Source: Linyphia triangularis (taxonomy: Eukaryota; Arthropoda; Arachnida; Araneae; Linyphiidae). From it: DNA of 64,000 nucleotides. Below the pieces are notes generated by a model. That model saw only the letters and a list, made by a program, of their open reading frames with translations, had not been told where the DNA came from and did not search any database. The stretch is from positions 310,001 to 374,000 of the forward strand of contig OZ021730.1 in NCBI GenBank assembly GCA_963978545.1, written 5' to 3'. A program made the translations under genes and the position numbers. The first letter of the stretch is position 1; every line of letters starts with the position of its first letter. Of the stretch, positions 9,436 through 19,629 are shown piece by piece.

Positions 9436-10854
9436 TTATTTGGGAGGATTAGCGATCCGCCGGTCTAGTGACTTACTTCTTCGTTGTAGAAGAGGAGGCG
9501 TCTCGAGGCCTGGGTCGACCTCCATGTCACCCGGATCAAGACCCGAGATGACATCTGTTTCATCATCGGTGGATGGTCCCGATGATTCAGACTTATCTTT
9601 ATTTAGTAGTACAGTTTTTTGTTTTGTATTCATTTGTAATTTTGATTGTATTTTATTTTTTAAGGCATCTCCAGGTTTATTTGATTGTTTTGGTTCCGGT
9701 TGTTTCTTGTTTTTGTTAGGTTTTGCTGTAGTTTTGGGTGGATTTGCTGTTGGTTTTGAAGTGCTAGGAATTGGGTTTGTCTGAGAAGAAGAGTTACTGT
9801 TTTTAGCCGGTGAGGAAAAGCATTTAAGGAGTTCTTCGGGTGACATTCTGATATTCGGGATGTGGATATCAGTTTGTGTGGTTATGGATTTTACTTGAGC
9901 TGGTTTGGGAACTACTAAAGTTTTAGCTATTGTTTTGGCCATTGAATTTTCTATTGTTGTTTCGTAGATGGCTCTGGCTTCGGGATATGGGATATTATTG
10001 TTGGTTTTTATTACTTGGATTTGCTTCTCTTTGTCGTAAGTTGGGCACTTCCTGGAAAAAGATGGATGTTTTCCATTGCAGTTTACGCAGGTGGGCTCAG
10101 CTTGGCAGCCTTCAGATTGGTGTTCATTGCTGCCACACACTGCGCAAGTTTCGATTTCACTTCTGCAAGCATTTTTGGAGTGCCCAAACTTTTGACATTT
10201 GAAGCATCTCAGCGGATTAGGAATAAAAGGACGTACTGGGCAACTTAAATAACCGGCAGTAATTCGATTTGGAAGTTTAGGAGTATTGAAAGTTAATATG
10301 ATGTGTTTAGTTTTAATGATGTTATTGTCTCTCTTGATATTTATTCGGCGGACTTCTATGACACCTTGGGGGGTGAGTTCTTTAAGTATTTCCGATTCTT
10401 CAACGTGTTGAAGATCGGATTCAGATATCACCCCTCGGCATGAATTTAAACCTTTATGTGGTGTTACAGTTATTGCTATGTTTCCTATTGTTGTTGCTGA
10501 AAGTAAGTATTGGGATTGCCTGGAGTCTTTTGTTTCTACTAAAAAGTCGCCTGATCGTAGTTTTTTTATTGTTTTTGGCTCGTTGCCGCAGATTCCTTTT
10601 ATTCCTTTTTGTATGAAGAATGGAGACATTTGACCTAATTTACCATCTTCGGATTGAACTATGAGAAATGTGGGAGATGTAGATGCTATGGGTGTATTGG
10701 AGGTAGAGGGTTCAAGTGTGGTAGAAATGTTAGGGATTGGAGCTTGTTTTTTAGATATTGTAGTGACTTCATTTTGTATAGTACGCTTATTTGTTTTCAA
10801 AGTTTGGGGATTTAGGCCTCCCGTGGGGCTAGAGATAGAAGAAGAAGCCATCAT
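9436..10854 (-). CDS. LINE ORF1: zinc-knuckle RNA-binding protein (472 aa)
   Basis: I chose the ATG at 10854 (followed at once by another at 10851). The frame is open further upstream, but that part lies in the 5' UTR and encodes a hydrophobic stretch unlike this family. Residues about 62-207 form the region preceding the knuckles. Three knuckles follow: C217-C230 and C237-C250 (both CX2CX4HX4C) and C256-C270 (CX2CX3HX6C). The C-terminal third is rich in Lys, Ser, Pro and Asn and low in complexity, as expected for a nucleic-acid-binding ORF1p that coats LINE RNA. ORF2 begins eight bases after the stop, so it may be translated by reinitiation. Confidence 0.9.
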   Translation of the reverse strand: MMASSSISSPTGGLNPQTLKTNKRTIQNEVTTISKKQAPIPNISTTLEPSTSNTPIASTSPTFLIVQSEDGKLGQMSPFFIQKGIKGICGNEPKTIKKLRSGDFLVETKDSRQSQYLLSATTIGNIAITVTPHKGLNSCRGVISESDLQHVEESEILKELTPQGVIEVRRINIKRDNNIIKTKHIILTFNTPKLPNRITAGYLSCPVRPFIPNPLRCFKCQKFGHSKNACRSEIETCAVCGSNEHQSEGCQAEPTCVNCNGKHPSFSRKCPTYDKEKQIQVIKTNNNIPYPEARAIYETTIENSMAKTIAKTLVVPKPAQVKSITTQTDIHIPNIRMSPEELLKCFSSPAKNSNSSSQTNPIPSTSKPTANPPKTTAKPNKNKKQPEPKQSNKPGDALKNKIQSKLQMNTKQKTVLLNKDKSESSGPSTDDETDVISGLDPGDMEVDPGLETPPLLQRRSKSLDRRIANPPK

Positions 10855-11475
10855 TAAATAAAGAAATAGAAATTCGGACACTAGAATCCCACCCACCATG
10901 GAGTCCTCGATATTAGGGATGGTGCACACCGGCAAGCAACAAAACCAAGAAAAGAAAAAAATAGTAACTAAACTGTTACGCACGGCATAACACCATCAGG
11001 TTATCTAGTGTCTATACGCGACCGGCTCGTCCCTGTAGATGTCTCCACCCTTAACGAGATTCCCAGTAGACGAGCCGGTCGCTTGATCCCAAGCCGCCGG
11101 GCCGACCAGCCGATTGATGCACATGGGACCAATGTACACCTCCCGTTTATCTGAAGCAAGGGCCAAAGTAGTGTATTGGGACAGTATGTCGTCCCTCAAC
11201 TACCAGGATCCCCCTTTCCAGGGACACGGGTCTCCACGCACGGCAAACACGTGGGTGATTTAATCCCCGAGAGGAGCTGATAGCAACAGAGCGGCAGAAA
11301 GCTTCTCAAGGGGAGCCCTCACCTCTGATGAGGTAACCACAACGAGGGAAGAAAGAAAACCAACCTATAAATACAGAACCCAAAAAAGAAGGTAAAACAG
11401 AAGAAGGGATAGATCACTGGGGCACCCCGGGGTTGTGAAGCCCGTGTTTACTAATAGAAAGTAAACCCCCTGAGG
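10855..11475 (-). promoter_or_regulatory. LINE 5' UTR with hairpins
   Basis: About 620 bp, richer in GC than its surroundings. It holds a perfect 14-bp inverted repeat (11018-11031 and 11069-11082, gcgaccggctcgtc/gacgagccggtcgc) with a 37-nt loop. A 7-bp inverted repeat near the 5' end (11446-11452/11460-11466) is followed by a C-run/G-run pair at 11466-11478. LINEs of this type usually have an internal promoter here. I see no clear initiator and cannot exclude a structured leader. Confidence 0.6.
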
Positions 11476-11489
11476 GGGTCAAATACAGG
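11476..11489. repeat. LINE target-site duplication, right copy
   Basis: Perfect match to 5603-5616, at the 5' end of the minus-strand LINE. Confidence 0.95.
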
Positions 11490-11821
11490 AAAAAGCCAAA
11501 CAAAAAATATACTTGCTGTTTATTTTACTAAGATACACGTCAGTAATTTAAAATGGGGTACCTAAAATACAAGTTGAGGGACCAGGATAGACAATGAACC
11601 CACCTAATTCTGTTACCAAGAAAATAGGTGGGTGGCAAGTGGTCTGACCTAAGCAATGAACGAAGCCACGCTTTAGAGCCCATCACCACTACCGAAATCC
11701 GTGGAATTTATGATTGGGAGGGAAAAACAGCTGGACGATCCAGATACTGAGGTCTGGGAACAGCAAACCCTAAAGAGAAATGTAAACACAAATGCAAGTA
11801 TAATATGAATACATTTTTTAC
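11490..11821 (-). other. 5' part of ankyrin intron 1 (U1)
   Basis: Noncoding continuation of the intron on the far side of the LINE. It starts (minus strand) with a GTAAAA donor at 11821. No gene is seen. It includes an alternative acceptor-like TTTCTCTTTAG near 11772, so a small extra noncoding exon cannot be excluded. Confidence 0.4.
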
Positions 11822-12783
11822 CAGTAATTTTGTTCAAGGTGAATCTGCAATAATCCGAGATCTATGGGTAGACAGCTCTGAGAGAGATCTGGTCGCTTCA
11901 GAGTCTAGAGTCGAACTGATGTAAAATCAGGTGGAAATGCAACCTTTTATAGGTACAGTTGCAGAATGAAAGGTGGACCAATGGCGACACGGCAAAACCG
12001 AGCAGAGGAAACTGGTAGGGTCAGCTTGCTATTAAATTACTTTAAACGATTAACTCAGACATGGCACAGCTTCTAAGCAAAAGAAATGAACTTCAAGAAA
12101 AAGCGACGAGAACTGAGAAAAAACATCACATTTTCAAAAAATTGCAGAAGTTGAACAATTTTAAAATTGATCGTTAGTCTGTCCCTGCTTCTCAGCACTA
12201 ATGCTTCATTTTTTCAAATGCAATACCTGTCAAAGTATTGTTTTAGAACATATGAAATTTTAAACCAGGCATTACAAGAGTAACACCAACTCATTAATGA
12301 AATTTGAAGGGAAAATAAAAGAAAGTTTTTTTTTATTCCAATTTGAAAAGAATTTTATGCTTCCTCATTAATATTTTAAATTAATAATCTGAAGAAAACA
12401 CCACATTATTTTTGCTTTAAATTTTGTAAATGAGCGCTATTATTCCAACCCTTGTATTTTTCAACTTCAACACAAAATTGCTTGATTTAATAGTTTCTCA
12501 AACGGCCCTTTTAAAGACCCAAAAATAACACACGACTGGTCCGTTTACACGCTATCATTTTAATTCCAGTTCAGTTTTATGCCCTAATGCAATACTTTCT
12601 TCGGAACATTACATGATACAAATATAACGATATATGTGTCGATGACAATATTTCGATTTTTTTTTTTTTTTGGAGCAAAATTACACTAGTTATTTCCTAA
12701 GCTCCTCCCTCCTGCTTTGCAATTGGACCACCTCACTCTCCGCAACCATACCTATAAAAGGTTGCATTTTTCCAGTCTTCGCA
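11822..12783. promoter_or_regulatory. Divergent pair of homologous TATA promoters (U1)
   Basis: Minus-strand promoter: an inverted CCAAT element at 11978-11982, TATAAAA at 11951-11945 and a TCAGT initiator with its A at 11917, 34 nt downstream. This would start a noncoding exon 11917-11822 ending at CTG^GTAAAA, leading to the ankyrin gene. Plus-strand promoter: ATTGG at 12722, TATAAAA at 12753-12759, then AGTCTTCGCA at 12774 and the LINE RT fragment. A 21-bp stretch including TATA is identical between the two strands (11955-11935 and 12749-12769), and the flanking 30 bp upstream are also similar. The promoters are therefore duplicates pointing away from each other. The DNA between them is AT-rich and without a gene. 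Confidence 0.7.
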
Positions 12784-12784
12784 G

Positions 12785-13612
12785 GCCGGGGTCCCCCAGG
12801 GGAGTATCCTGGGTCCCACTTTATATAACATCTATACATCCGACTTCCCTTCCTTTAAGGACGACCGCAATTGTTTAACTGCTTTCTATGCAGATGACAC
12901 GACCATTGTCTCCAAATCACTCAACTCTCAAACTGCACTTAAAAATCTGCAAAACAAAATTCCCACCATTGAAGCCTGGTGCTCCAAATGGAAGATTAGT
13001 ATTAATGCTGGCAAATCACAAGTTTTATGCACAGTTACTAAAAACAATAAAAAGAACAAAATTACTGGCAATGAGATCACACTTTTTAATGAAAAAATCC
13101 CCATTGTTAAAAAGGCCAAATATTTGGGTGTCACCATAAATACAAAACTTACATGGTCAGACCACATAACTAATGTGACCAAAAACGCATTTGGAGTTGC
13201 CAGAAAACTCGCCCCACTTATTGGTAGGAACTCCACACTACCCCTCAATCGCAAAAGGAGACTCTATCTCAGTGCAATAAGACCAGTATTCACTTATGCT
13301 TCCCCTGCATGGGCCACCTGCACAGCCAGAGATTTACATAGACTCCAGGTTATCCAAAATAAGATTCTTCGAAACATGGTAGACGCTAGTAGATATGTAA
13401 GGAATGACCTTATTCACAGGGACATGAAAATCAACACCATCGAACAACACCTAGCTGAGTTAAATATCTCCTTTTACAAAAAAGCGACTAAACCTAATTC
13501 TATAATCAATGAATGCCTGGACTATGAAATTTCTCAGAACGACACATGTAACAGACCATACGCTGCTTTTGTGCTATCTGACGCTATAATGACCACAAGA
13601 TTTAATAAGTAA
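12785..13612 (+). pseudogene. 5'-truncated Jockey-like reverse transcriptase (U1)
   Basis: 275 codons are open to a stop at 13612, beginning in mid-domain with AGVPQGSILGPTLYN and continuing through the catalytic FYADD, a KISINAGKS motif and KYLGVTINTKLTWSDH, then the thumb and C-terminal region. The endonuclease, the N-terminal palm and the first catalytic Asp motif are missing, so it cannot act as a polymerase. There is no in-frame ATG at its start. It is joined directly to AGTCTTCGCA and a TATA promoter upstream. It lacks RNase H, unlike the LINE at 5617, so it belongs to a different (Jockey-like) family. Confidence 0.85.
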
Positions 13613-13925
13613 TTTATTGATCTTACTTACTGTAAACACAAATTCTCTTACAGTCAGACTTTTGTATATAGTTTGACGATGTTAAAATCTCAGGATATTT
13701 AACGAATTATTTTTGTACCAAAAAGCGTGAGCTTTTGTATATAGTTACGTATTTAACCAACTTTTCTTTTTTTTTAATTATTTCGTATTGTCCCGTCCGT
13801 CCCTCACTGTAACTTTTCATGCAATTTATATTTTATATTTTATGACGATCGCCCTTCGGGCGCTATTAAGACCAGCGGTAAAGTGCCTCCGGGCTGTAGC
13901 CACTTAAAATCATCATCAAAGAAAA
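13613..13925 (+). mobile_element. Jockey-like LINE 3' UTR, short form (U1/U2 junction)
   Basis: Runs from the RT stop to the (ATC)n-like terminus. It holds one copy of a 73-bp motif ending gcgtgagcttttgtatatag; the long form at later junctions has a second, diverged copy. The hairpin near 13848-13861 is the cgcccttcggg type. Confidence 0.75.
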
Positions 13926-14033
13926 AGTCTTCGCATTCCCAATCAAATCATGATCAGATTCACGAGCTAGTCGGACCTGTTACCGATCGTTCTTCATCAT
14001 TCCCATTTGTTGGTTTTTACTGACGTTTCTGAA

Positions 14034-15290
14034 ATGGTGAGGCGCAAAGCTATCAAACCTAAGCCTGCATCTGCTAAGGCAGTTTGCCATGTTCCTGTTG
14101 TAGTTCCCACTAAGGTGGATGATCCGATTGATGTTTCCTTTGCTAGTACCCCTGTAGTACCCATTAATATGGATGAGCGGATAGCTGTTGTTCCAGTGCC
14201 GGGTACCAATGAAGTACCCATTAATTTGGAGGAGCGGCTTGATGACATTTCTATCCCTGAGATTCCAGTGCTTAACTCCCCTGTTATAGTTAACACTGCT
14301 GCTGATTCAGGTGAAGCTGAATCGCCCAGATTCATTCTTAATCTCCCCAATGCTATCCAGTATGATGAGGCAAATCTGGCCAACATTTCTGGCGCCAAAT
14401 CTACTGATATCTCTTTCCCTCTTAGCCCACCTCGCTCCTTCAAAGTTGTTGTTCGAGGTTTAAATATCAAATCCTCTATTTTGGACATAGCCGACTGGCT
14501 GGTCTGGAAGAAACCAGAGTTTTCCCCCATTCAGATCACACAGATGAAACGCCGTAATGGGCATAAGATGCCCCTTTTTATTTTGGAGTTCCCTTTCACT
14601 GAAAATCAATCTGACATTTTATCCTGGCGTACCATGTTATACACCAAAGTCAGAATTGAACCCCTCATAGGCAGGAAGGCGAGCGGACCCCAACAATGCT
14701 ACAAGTGTCAGCATTGGGGTGAACACCTTGCTGCTGAATGTACCTCTCCCATCAGATGCCGACACTGCTCTCTTGATCACAGTAGTCGTGCATGCCCAGT
14801 CAAAAATGGCCCAAAGCTTTGCTGCAACTGTGGCCAAAATCATGCAAGCTCTTCTCTCTCCTGTCCGACTCGTAGAGCTTTATTTACCAACCCTCAGAAG
14901 GTCACCAAGACTACCAAACCTCCCCCTCTAAATTCTGACTGTACCAGATTTGTTCCTCGTCCCCTGATTATCAAAAGTATAACTAAGACCTATGCAAATG
15001 CTGTCTGTCAAACAATTGGAACCACAGTCAACAAGGCGACTGAATCAGTTGTTCTGACCCCCATTCAGACTTCCTCTAAAGATTCTCAAGCTGGCTCTGG
15101 TCTTGAATCTTGCCAACTCAATGATAAATGCTACGTTGCATTTTTATTCACTCACGGTTTCATTATGGATGAGTTTTCCGACCTTCAAGATTGTTACGAC
15201 TGGACCGAGGATAATGCATCCTTCTTTTTACCAGTTATACAATTTATCAGGGATTTCCCACCAGTTTGGACTCCACTGCCCTGTGCTTAG
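14034..15290 (+). CDS. Jockey-like ORF1 (gag), U2
   Basis: Same 418-residue zinc-knuckle ORF as at 354. Private substitution E30D; otherwise identical by eye. Confidence 0.85.
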   Translation: MVRRKAIKPKPASAKAVCHVPVVVPTKVDDPIDVSFASTPVVPINMDERIAVVPVPGTNEVPINLEERLDDISIPEIPVLNSPVIVNTAADSGEAESPRFILNLPNAIQYDEANLANISGAKSTDISFPLSPPRSFKVVVRGLNIKSSILDIADWLVWKKPEFSPIQITQMKRRNGHKMPLFILEFPFTENQSDILSWRTMLYTKVRIEPLIGRKASGPQQCYKCQHWGEHLAAECTSPIRCRHCSLDHSSRACPVKNGPKLCCNCGQNHASSSLSCPTRRALFTNPQKVTKTTKPPPLNSDCTRFVPRPLIIKSITKTYANAVCQTIGTTVNKATESVVLTPIQTSSKDSQAGSGLESCQLNDKCYVAFLFTHGFIMDEFSDLQDCYDWTEDNASFFLPVIQFIRDFPPVWTPLPCA

Positions 15291-16998
15291 TTTAGCTCCT
15301 CCCACGTGCCTTTTCCTCGCTTTCTATTGGAAGGTGATCCAAGCCAGCTCCTGTACCAAGTGTGGTGTCATGTTTTGCTTTTATTGTATACCAGTTCCGA
15401 TATTTCGTCCTTCAATTTATCCCACCCTTCATATCAGAGAGTATAGCATCTTCGGATCAGCACTCCGTTAATTGTAATATTAAAAAGTAAAGTCTTCGCA
15501 TTCTCAGATTTAGAGCTCTGAGAGTAAGACCTGACTCTCGCCTCTTTCTTGGCGCTTTTTGACTGGGTTTCTAACCCTATATGCGGGCTGGTTCACCAAG
15601 TGGTTGCAAGGATGAAATATGTAAACAATACAGGCAGATCGCTACATTTTTACATGCAATTTTATATTCAGTAGGTCTTTTATGTTGTTGGAAGTTATAG
15701 TTCCCATCCTAACAAACGGCTCTTTTCAGGGCCCAAATATGACACACTTTGCTTGACATGTTGACTGTTTCATAACATTTTCTGGACTCAATACAATACA
15801 AATTTACTCAAACAAACGTTTAAAGCTAATATTGCCGTGTTACAATTACACTGAAAGAGGAGTCCTTTATTTGTAGCTGCCCAATTCTAATTCTTGAACT
15901 CTCGTTTGAGGAATTGAATACAAAAGTGACCTTCTCTGTCATCTCGATTTGTGCTTGATCATTGTAGTAAACATGGACATATTTAATTATGTGAAACGTC
16001 TGCCTGTTTATGTGCAAACTTTAAGGAATACGAAAACTAAGGACATCTCTGAAACAGATGGATCATGCATTTGGTGGTATGTTGTTGAAATGCCATGTAC
16101 GGTGTTACATTTGGAACTATTTGTTTCTATATAACGACTAGAGATTTTGTATCTGCCTCCCATGGATAAATTGCTTTTACCTAATAATTTTCCGTGGTCA
16201 CGTTTATACCACGCGGAACGTACATGCTTCTATTCGGTCACCGAAGTCAAGCAATATGTGCTGCGGTCAGTACTTGAGAAGGTGACCGGTTGGGAACGAT
16301 TAGTACAGTTGACATTTCATTGTTTTTTTATTTTTTACTTCCAATATATTACTTCACTTAAAGCCAGGAATAAGGCAAACATAAAATCTAATTGTTTATA
16401 TCTAACAAAATATCGATAGTTTAGGCATGTTCACTTCACGAGCTCCCTACATTACAATTTATTGGGTTATTTTTATTACCACTTTAATACATCACTCAAA
16501 GTCAAACATAAAATCTACTTGCTTATATCTAACAAAATATCAATAGTTTTCTTCATGATAGATTTGGCACGTTCAATCCACGAGTTAACTACATTACATT
16601 AAGCTAATTGTGAGTGACCAGATCTATGTGAAAATCAAATGTATAATGTGCTTTTACAATTTCATCTTAAAATACAGCACTCTATTTAAAGAATGGAGAC
16701 TTGTTTTTTAGCGATATATTAGGCGAAATTTTCCTCCTTTATTGGAACTGGAATGCTAGAGGTAAAAGCAATTTTTAGATATCTGGTATGTTATTGAAAA
16801 AAAAACTAAACATGAAAATTCAAATAATTCATTTATTAAATCCTGATATGTTTTATTACATGTATATGATATACATTTTTGAGCAAAATAAAAAAACATT
16901 TTTAAAGAAAGCATACAAGTTTTAATCTTTGAAACATAGGTAAAATTATATGTACAGTTACATAATCAACAATATATTCAAAACAGAAGTGTAGGGCA

Positions 16999-18797
16999 CT
17001 AATTACAAAAAGCTATAATTACACTTAACAAATCATTTTGATCCAAGTAATTTGCCAAAACACAGGCACAATCGTAATTCAAATAAACTTTTCTTGGCAT
17101 GCTGCAATTCACATCAGAAATGCCTTTTACAGCAGAATATACATTACATTCCTCTAGTTTGTCTTTTAACAATGAACGTTCTAATTTAGAGGATATCAAT
17201 TGCGAATACAAAGGATATCGTTTATTTGCAATTATTAGCAATAATTGATCCACGTTAAATCCTTCTTCTGCATTGCTGTACATTTTATAGCCGGAATACA
17301 TTTGCATAAATTCAAACAATGTCCGACCATTGCCAAGATTATCTGACTTCATTCTATGCAATTCCTGCTCACATTTAATTGCGTATTCTGACAACATTCC
17401 TTGGAGTTCGTGTTCACGAGTCCAGTCCTCGATGTTGAAGTCCGGCTTCTCAAGTAAGCAATACTTCAACAGCAATTGAACGATAGCAAGGCTGCATCCG
17501 TTTTCTATTGCTAGGTCCAAAGGACTGAGACCATTTCGGTTTTTGACATTAACGTGGGAACCTCTTCTCAGCAAAATTTCAACTACGCTCGGATGACCTG
17601 TCTGATTTTGCACCGCTTTATGCAGTGGCGTGTCACCAAATTCATCTACTGAATCAACATCTATGCCACTGCTAATCAAGAATTTGACGAAAACTGCCGT
17701 ACATCCGTTAATGCACAGGGCACTGTGCAGAAGTGAGCCACCGCACTGGTTTTTGGCAGTGTTGACGTTCATATCCAGGTAATCGAGGAGAAATGTAAAG
17801 ATACTAACGTTGAAGTGTCCCAAAGCGTGGAAGAGTGGGCTTTGACCTGAAATGTTAGCACTGTGCAAATCTCCGCCGGCAATAAACAACAATCTGATAA
17901 CTTCCAGTTCCGCATTCAGAGCAAGTGCTATAGACAGACTCGAATCGTCCGGAAGATCGGCTCTGGCTCCTAGGTAAAATTAAAACTACAACTTTAATTA
18001 AGGAAAGTCTTAAATCTAAAATAATTCAAATAACAGAGTTAAATATATTTACTAGTTACCAATATTGGCAAATCTTTTATGAATATTTAAATGGAAATAC
18101 TGCTATTTTAAATCTTAACAGAAGGTTATCTTACAATACTACCGCGTTAAAGGAATTAACTTAAATTTCTAACCTATCCAAATGTACACGAAATGAAGTT
18201 TTGGATATGCAATTCAGAATCATTTTATCTAATTTAAAAGTAATGAATAATTTTGTCATTTTCTTCTGTAAATGCAGATGGGACAAACTTAATCTCTGAA
18301 ATCAGTTCATAATTATTTTGACAAAAAGATTTTTGAAACAGTTAAATTACCTTTTAAGATGTAATGTAAGATGTAGGAATGGGATATGAGGAAGCAACAA
18401 AAAATTGACAATTCAGCGTACATGGAAATATTTCGGTCTAATAAAAGGCTCCCTTAAAAATTGTTGTAGAAAAGCGTTTACATATTAATTTATGTTTTTA
18501 CATACCTCCTTCTACCAATGTTCTGATCGTTTCAAGTCTGTTCCTGCAATGTAGGGCATTGATGAGAGGTGTTGGGCCGCCATGACAGAACTGGAAATTA
18601 GGATCTGCGCCATAATAGAGGAGAAGCTTGACGATGGCGATCGAGCATCTTCGGTCCGTCAGAACCCGAAGCAGGGGGGATTGACTGCCTTCTACTTCGT
18701 TGGCCGAAGAAGGGTCACGTTGCAGGATCAGTTGGATCTCACTCAAATCCCATTCTTCTTCGTACAATACACTGTGAACAGAAGTGTTTTCAGGCAT
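16999..18797 (-). CDS. Ankyrin-repeat protein, intact (U2 copy)
   Basis: join(18797..18506, 17969..16999), same splice sites as U1. This is the cleanest copy: no LINE in intron 1 (18803-19629) and no SINE. One private change, T376S in the C-terminal region. The predicted first, noncoding exon is 19725-19630. Poly(A) signals at 16857 and 16837 (minus strand). Confidence 0.82.
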
Positions 18798-19629
18798 GAT
18801 ATCTGTAAAAAAAAAAAAAAAAATTAAAGCATTTTCAAAAGTTTGAATATTCCATTTTACTTTTGTAATCAAACGATTAAACTTAAGATTGGTACGTTTC
18901 AATCTTAAGAGAAAAGTGCCTTTACTTTTTTGTCAAATTCTATATCGGTCGGAATATTGTTTCAAAACCAAAGGTATTTTCTTTAGGAATAGCAACAGCA
19001 ATATCAGCCCATTGGTAAAAATTTGAAGTTGAAAATAAAAGTATCTTTTAAGATTACTAAAGGTTAAAGATTAATATTTAGTTCATTAAAATTTTTTAAA
19101 CTGTAAAAAAAAAAAATCATATGACTTTCCCTTTAATATTTGTTTATGTGTTACCAATACTTCTGTATACTTGAAATTCATGCGTCTTACAACAAAATTT
19201 ATGAAGATATTGCGACAGAAAGTATGCGGAAGCGTTGACACGGTCATACCGGCTATCTTTCGATCACCGGATACAAGCATTATGGGTCAAATACAGGAAA
19301 AAGCCAAACAAAAAATATACTTGCTGTTTATTTTACTAAGATACACGTCAGTAATTTAAAATGGGGTACCTAAAATACAAGTTGAGGGACCAGGATAGAC
19401 AATGAACCCACCTAATTCTGTTACCAAGAAAATAGGTGGGTGGCAAGTGGTCTGACCTAAGCAATGAACGAAGCCACGCTTTAGAGCCCATCACCACTAC
19501 CGAAATCCGTGGAATTTATGATTGGGAGGGAAAAACAGCTGGACGATCCAGATACTGAGGTCTGGGAACAGCAAACCCTAAAGAGAAATGTAAACACAAA
19601 TGCAAGTATAATATGAATACATTTTTTAC

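Larger units (their letters stand above)
5617..11475 (-). mobile_element. Full-length I-superfamily-like non-LTR retrotransposon
   Basis: About 5.86 kb on the minus strand: 5' UTR (11475-10855), ORF1 (zinc-knuckle protein), ORF2 (apurinic-type endonuclease, reverse transcriptase, RNase H) and a 133-bp 3' UTR ending in (CCAA)n. It is flanked by a perfect 14-bp duplication, is absent from the other six complete units and has both ORFs open, so the insertion is young and later than the array's growth. The RNase H domain argues for the I superfamily rather than Jockey proper; the exact clade cannot be told by eye. It sits in ankyrin intron 1 in the gene's own orientation. Its 3' end resembles the SINE tail at 41178. 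Confidence 0.93.
1..13680. repeat. Tandem unit U1 (contains the LINE insertion)
   Basis: First unit of the array. Its first bases recur at 13681, 21489, 29431, 37367, 45496, 53627 and 61760. The phase is arbitrary: it falls inside the 3' UTR of a Jockey-like LINE. U1 is 5,872 bp longer than U2, which is explained by the LINE at 5617-11475 plus its 14-bp target duplication, less a one-base homopolymer difference. It lacks the 130-bp block found at the right end of U3-U7. Confidence 0.95.

Noticed and set aside
12888..13139. 83-codon plus-strand ORF across the RT fragment
   Set aside because: It is in a different frame from the RT motifs (FYADD, KYLGV), which read in the frame ending at 13612.
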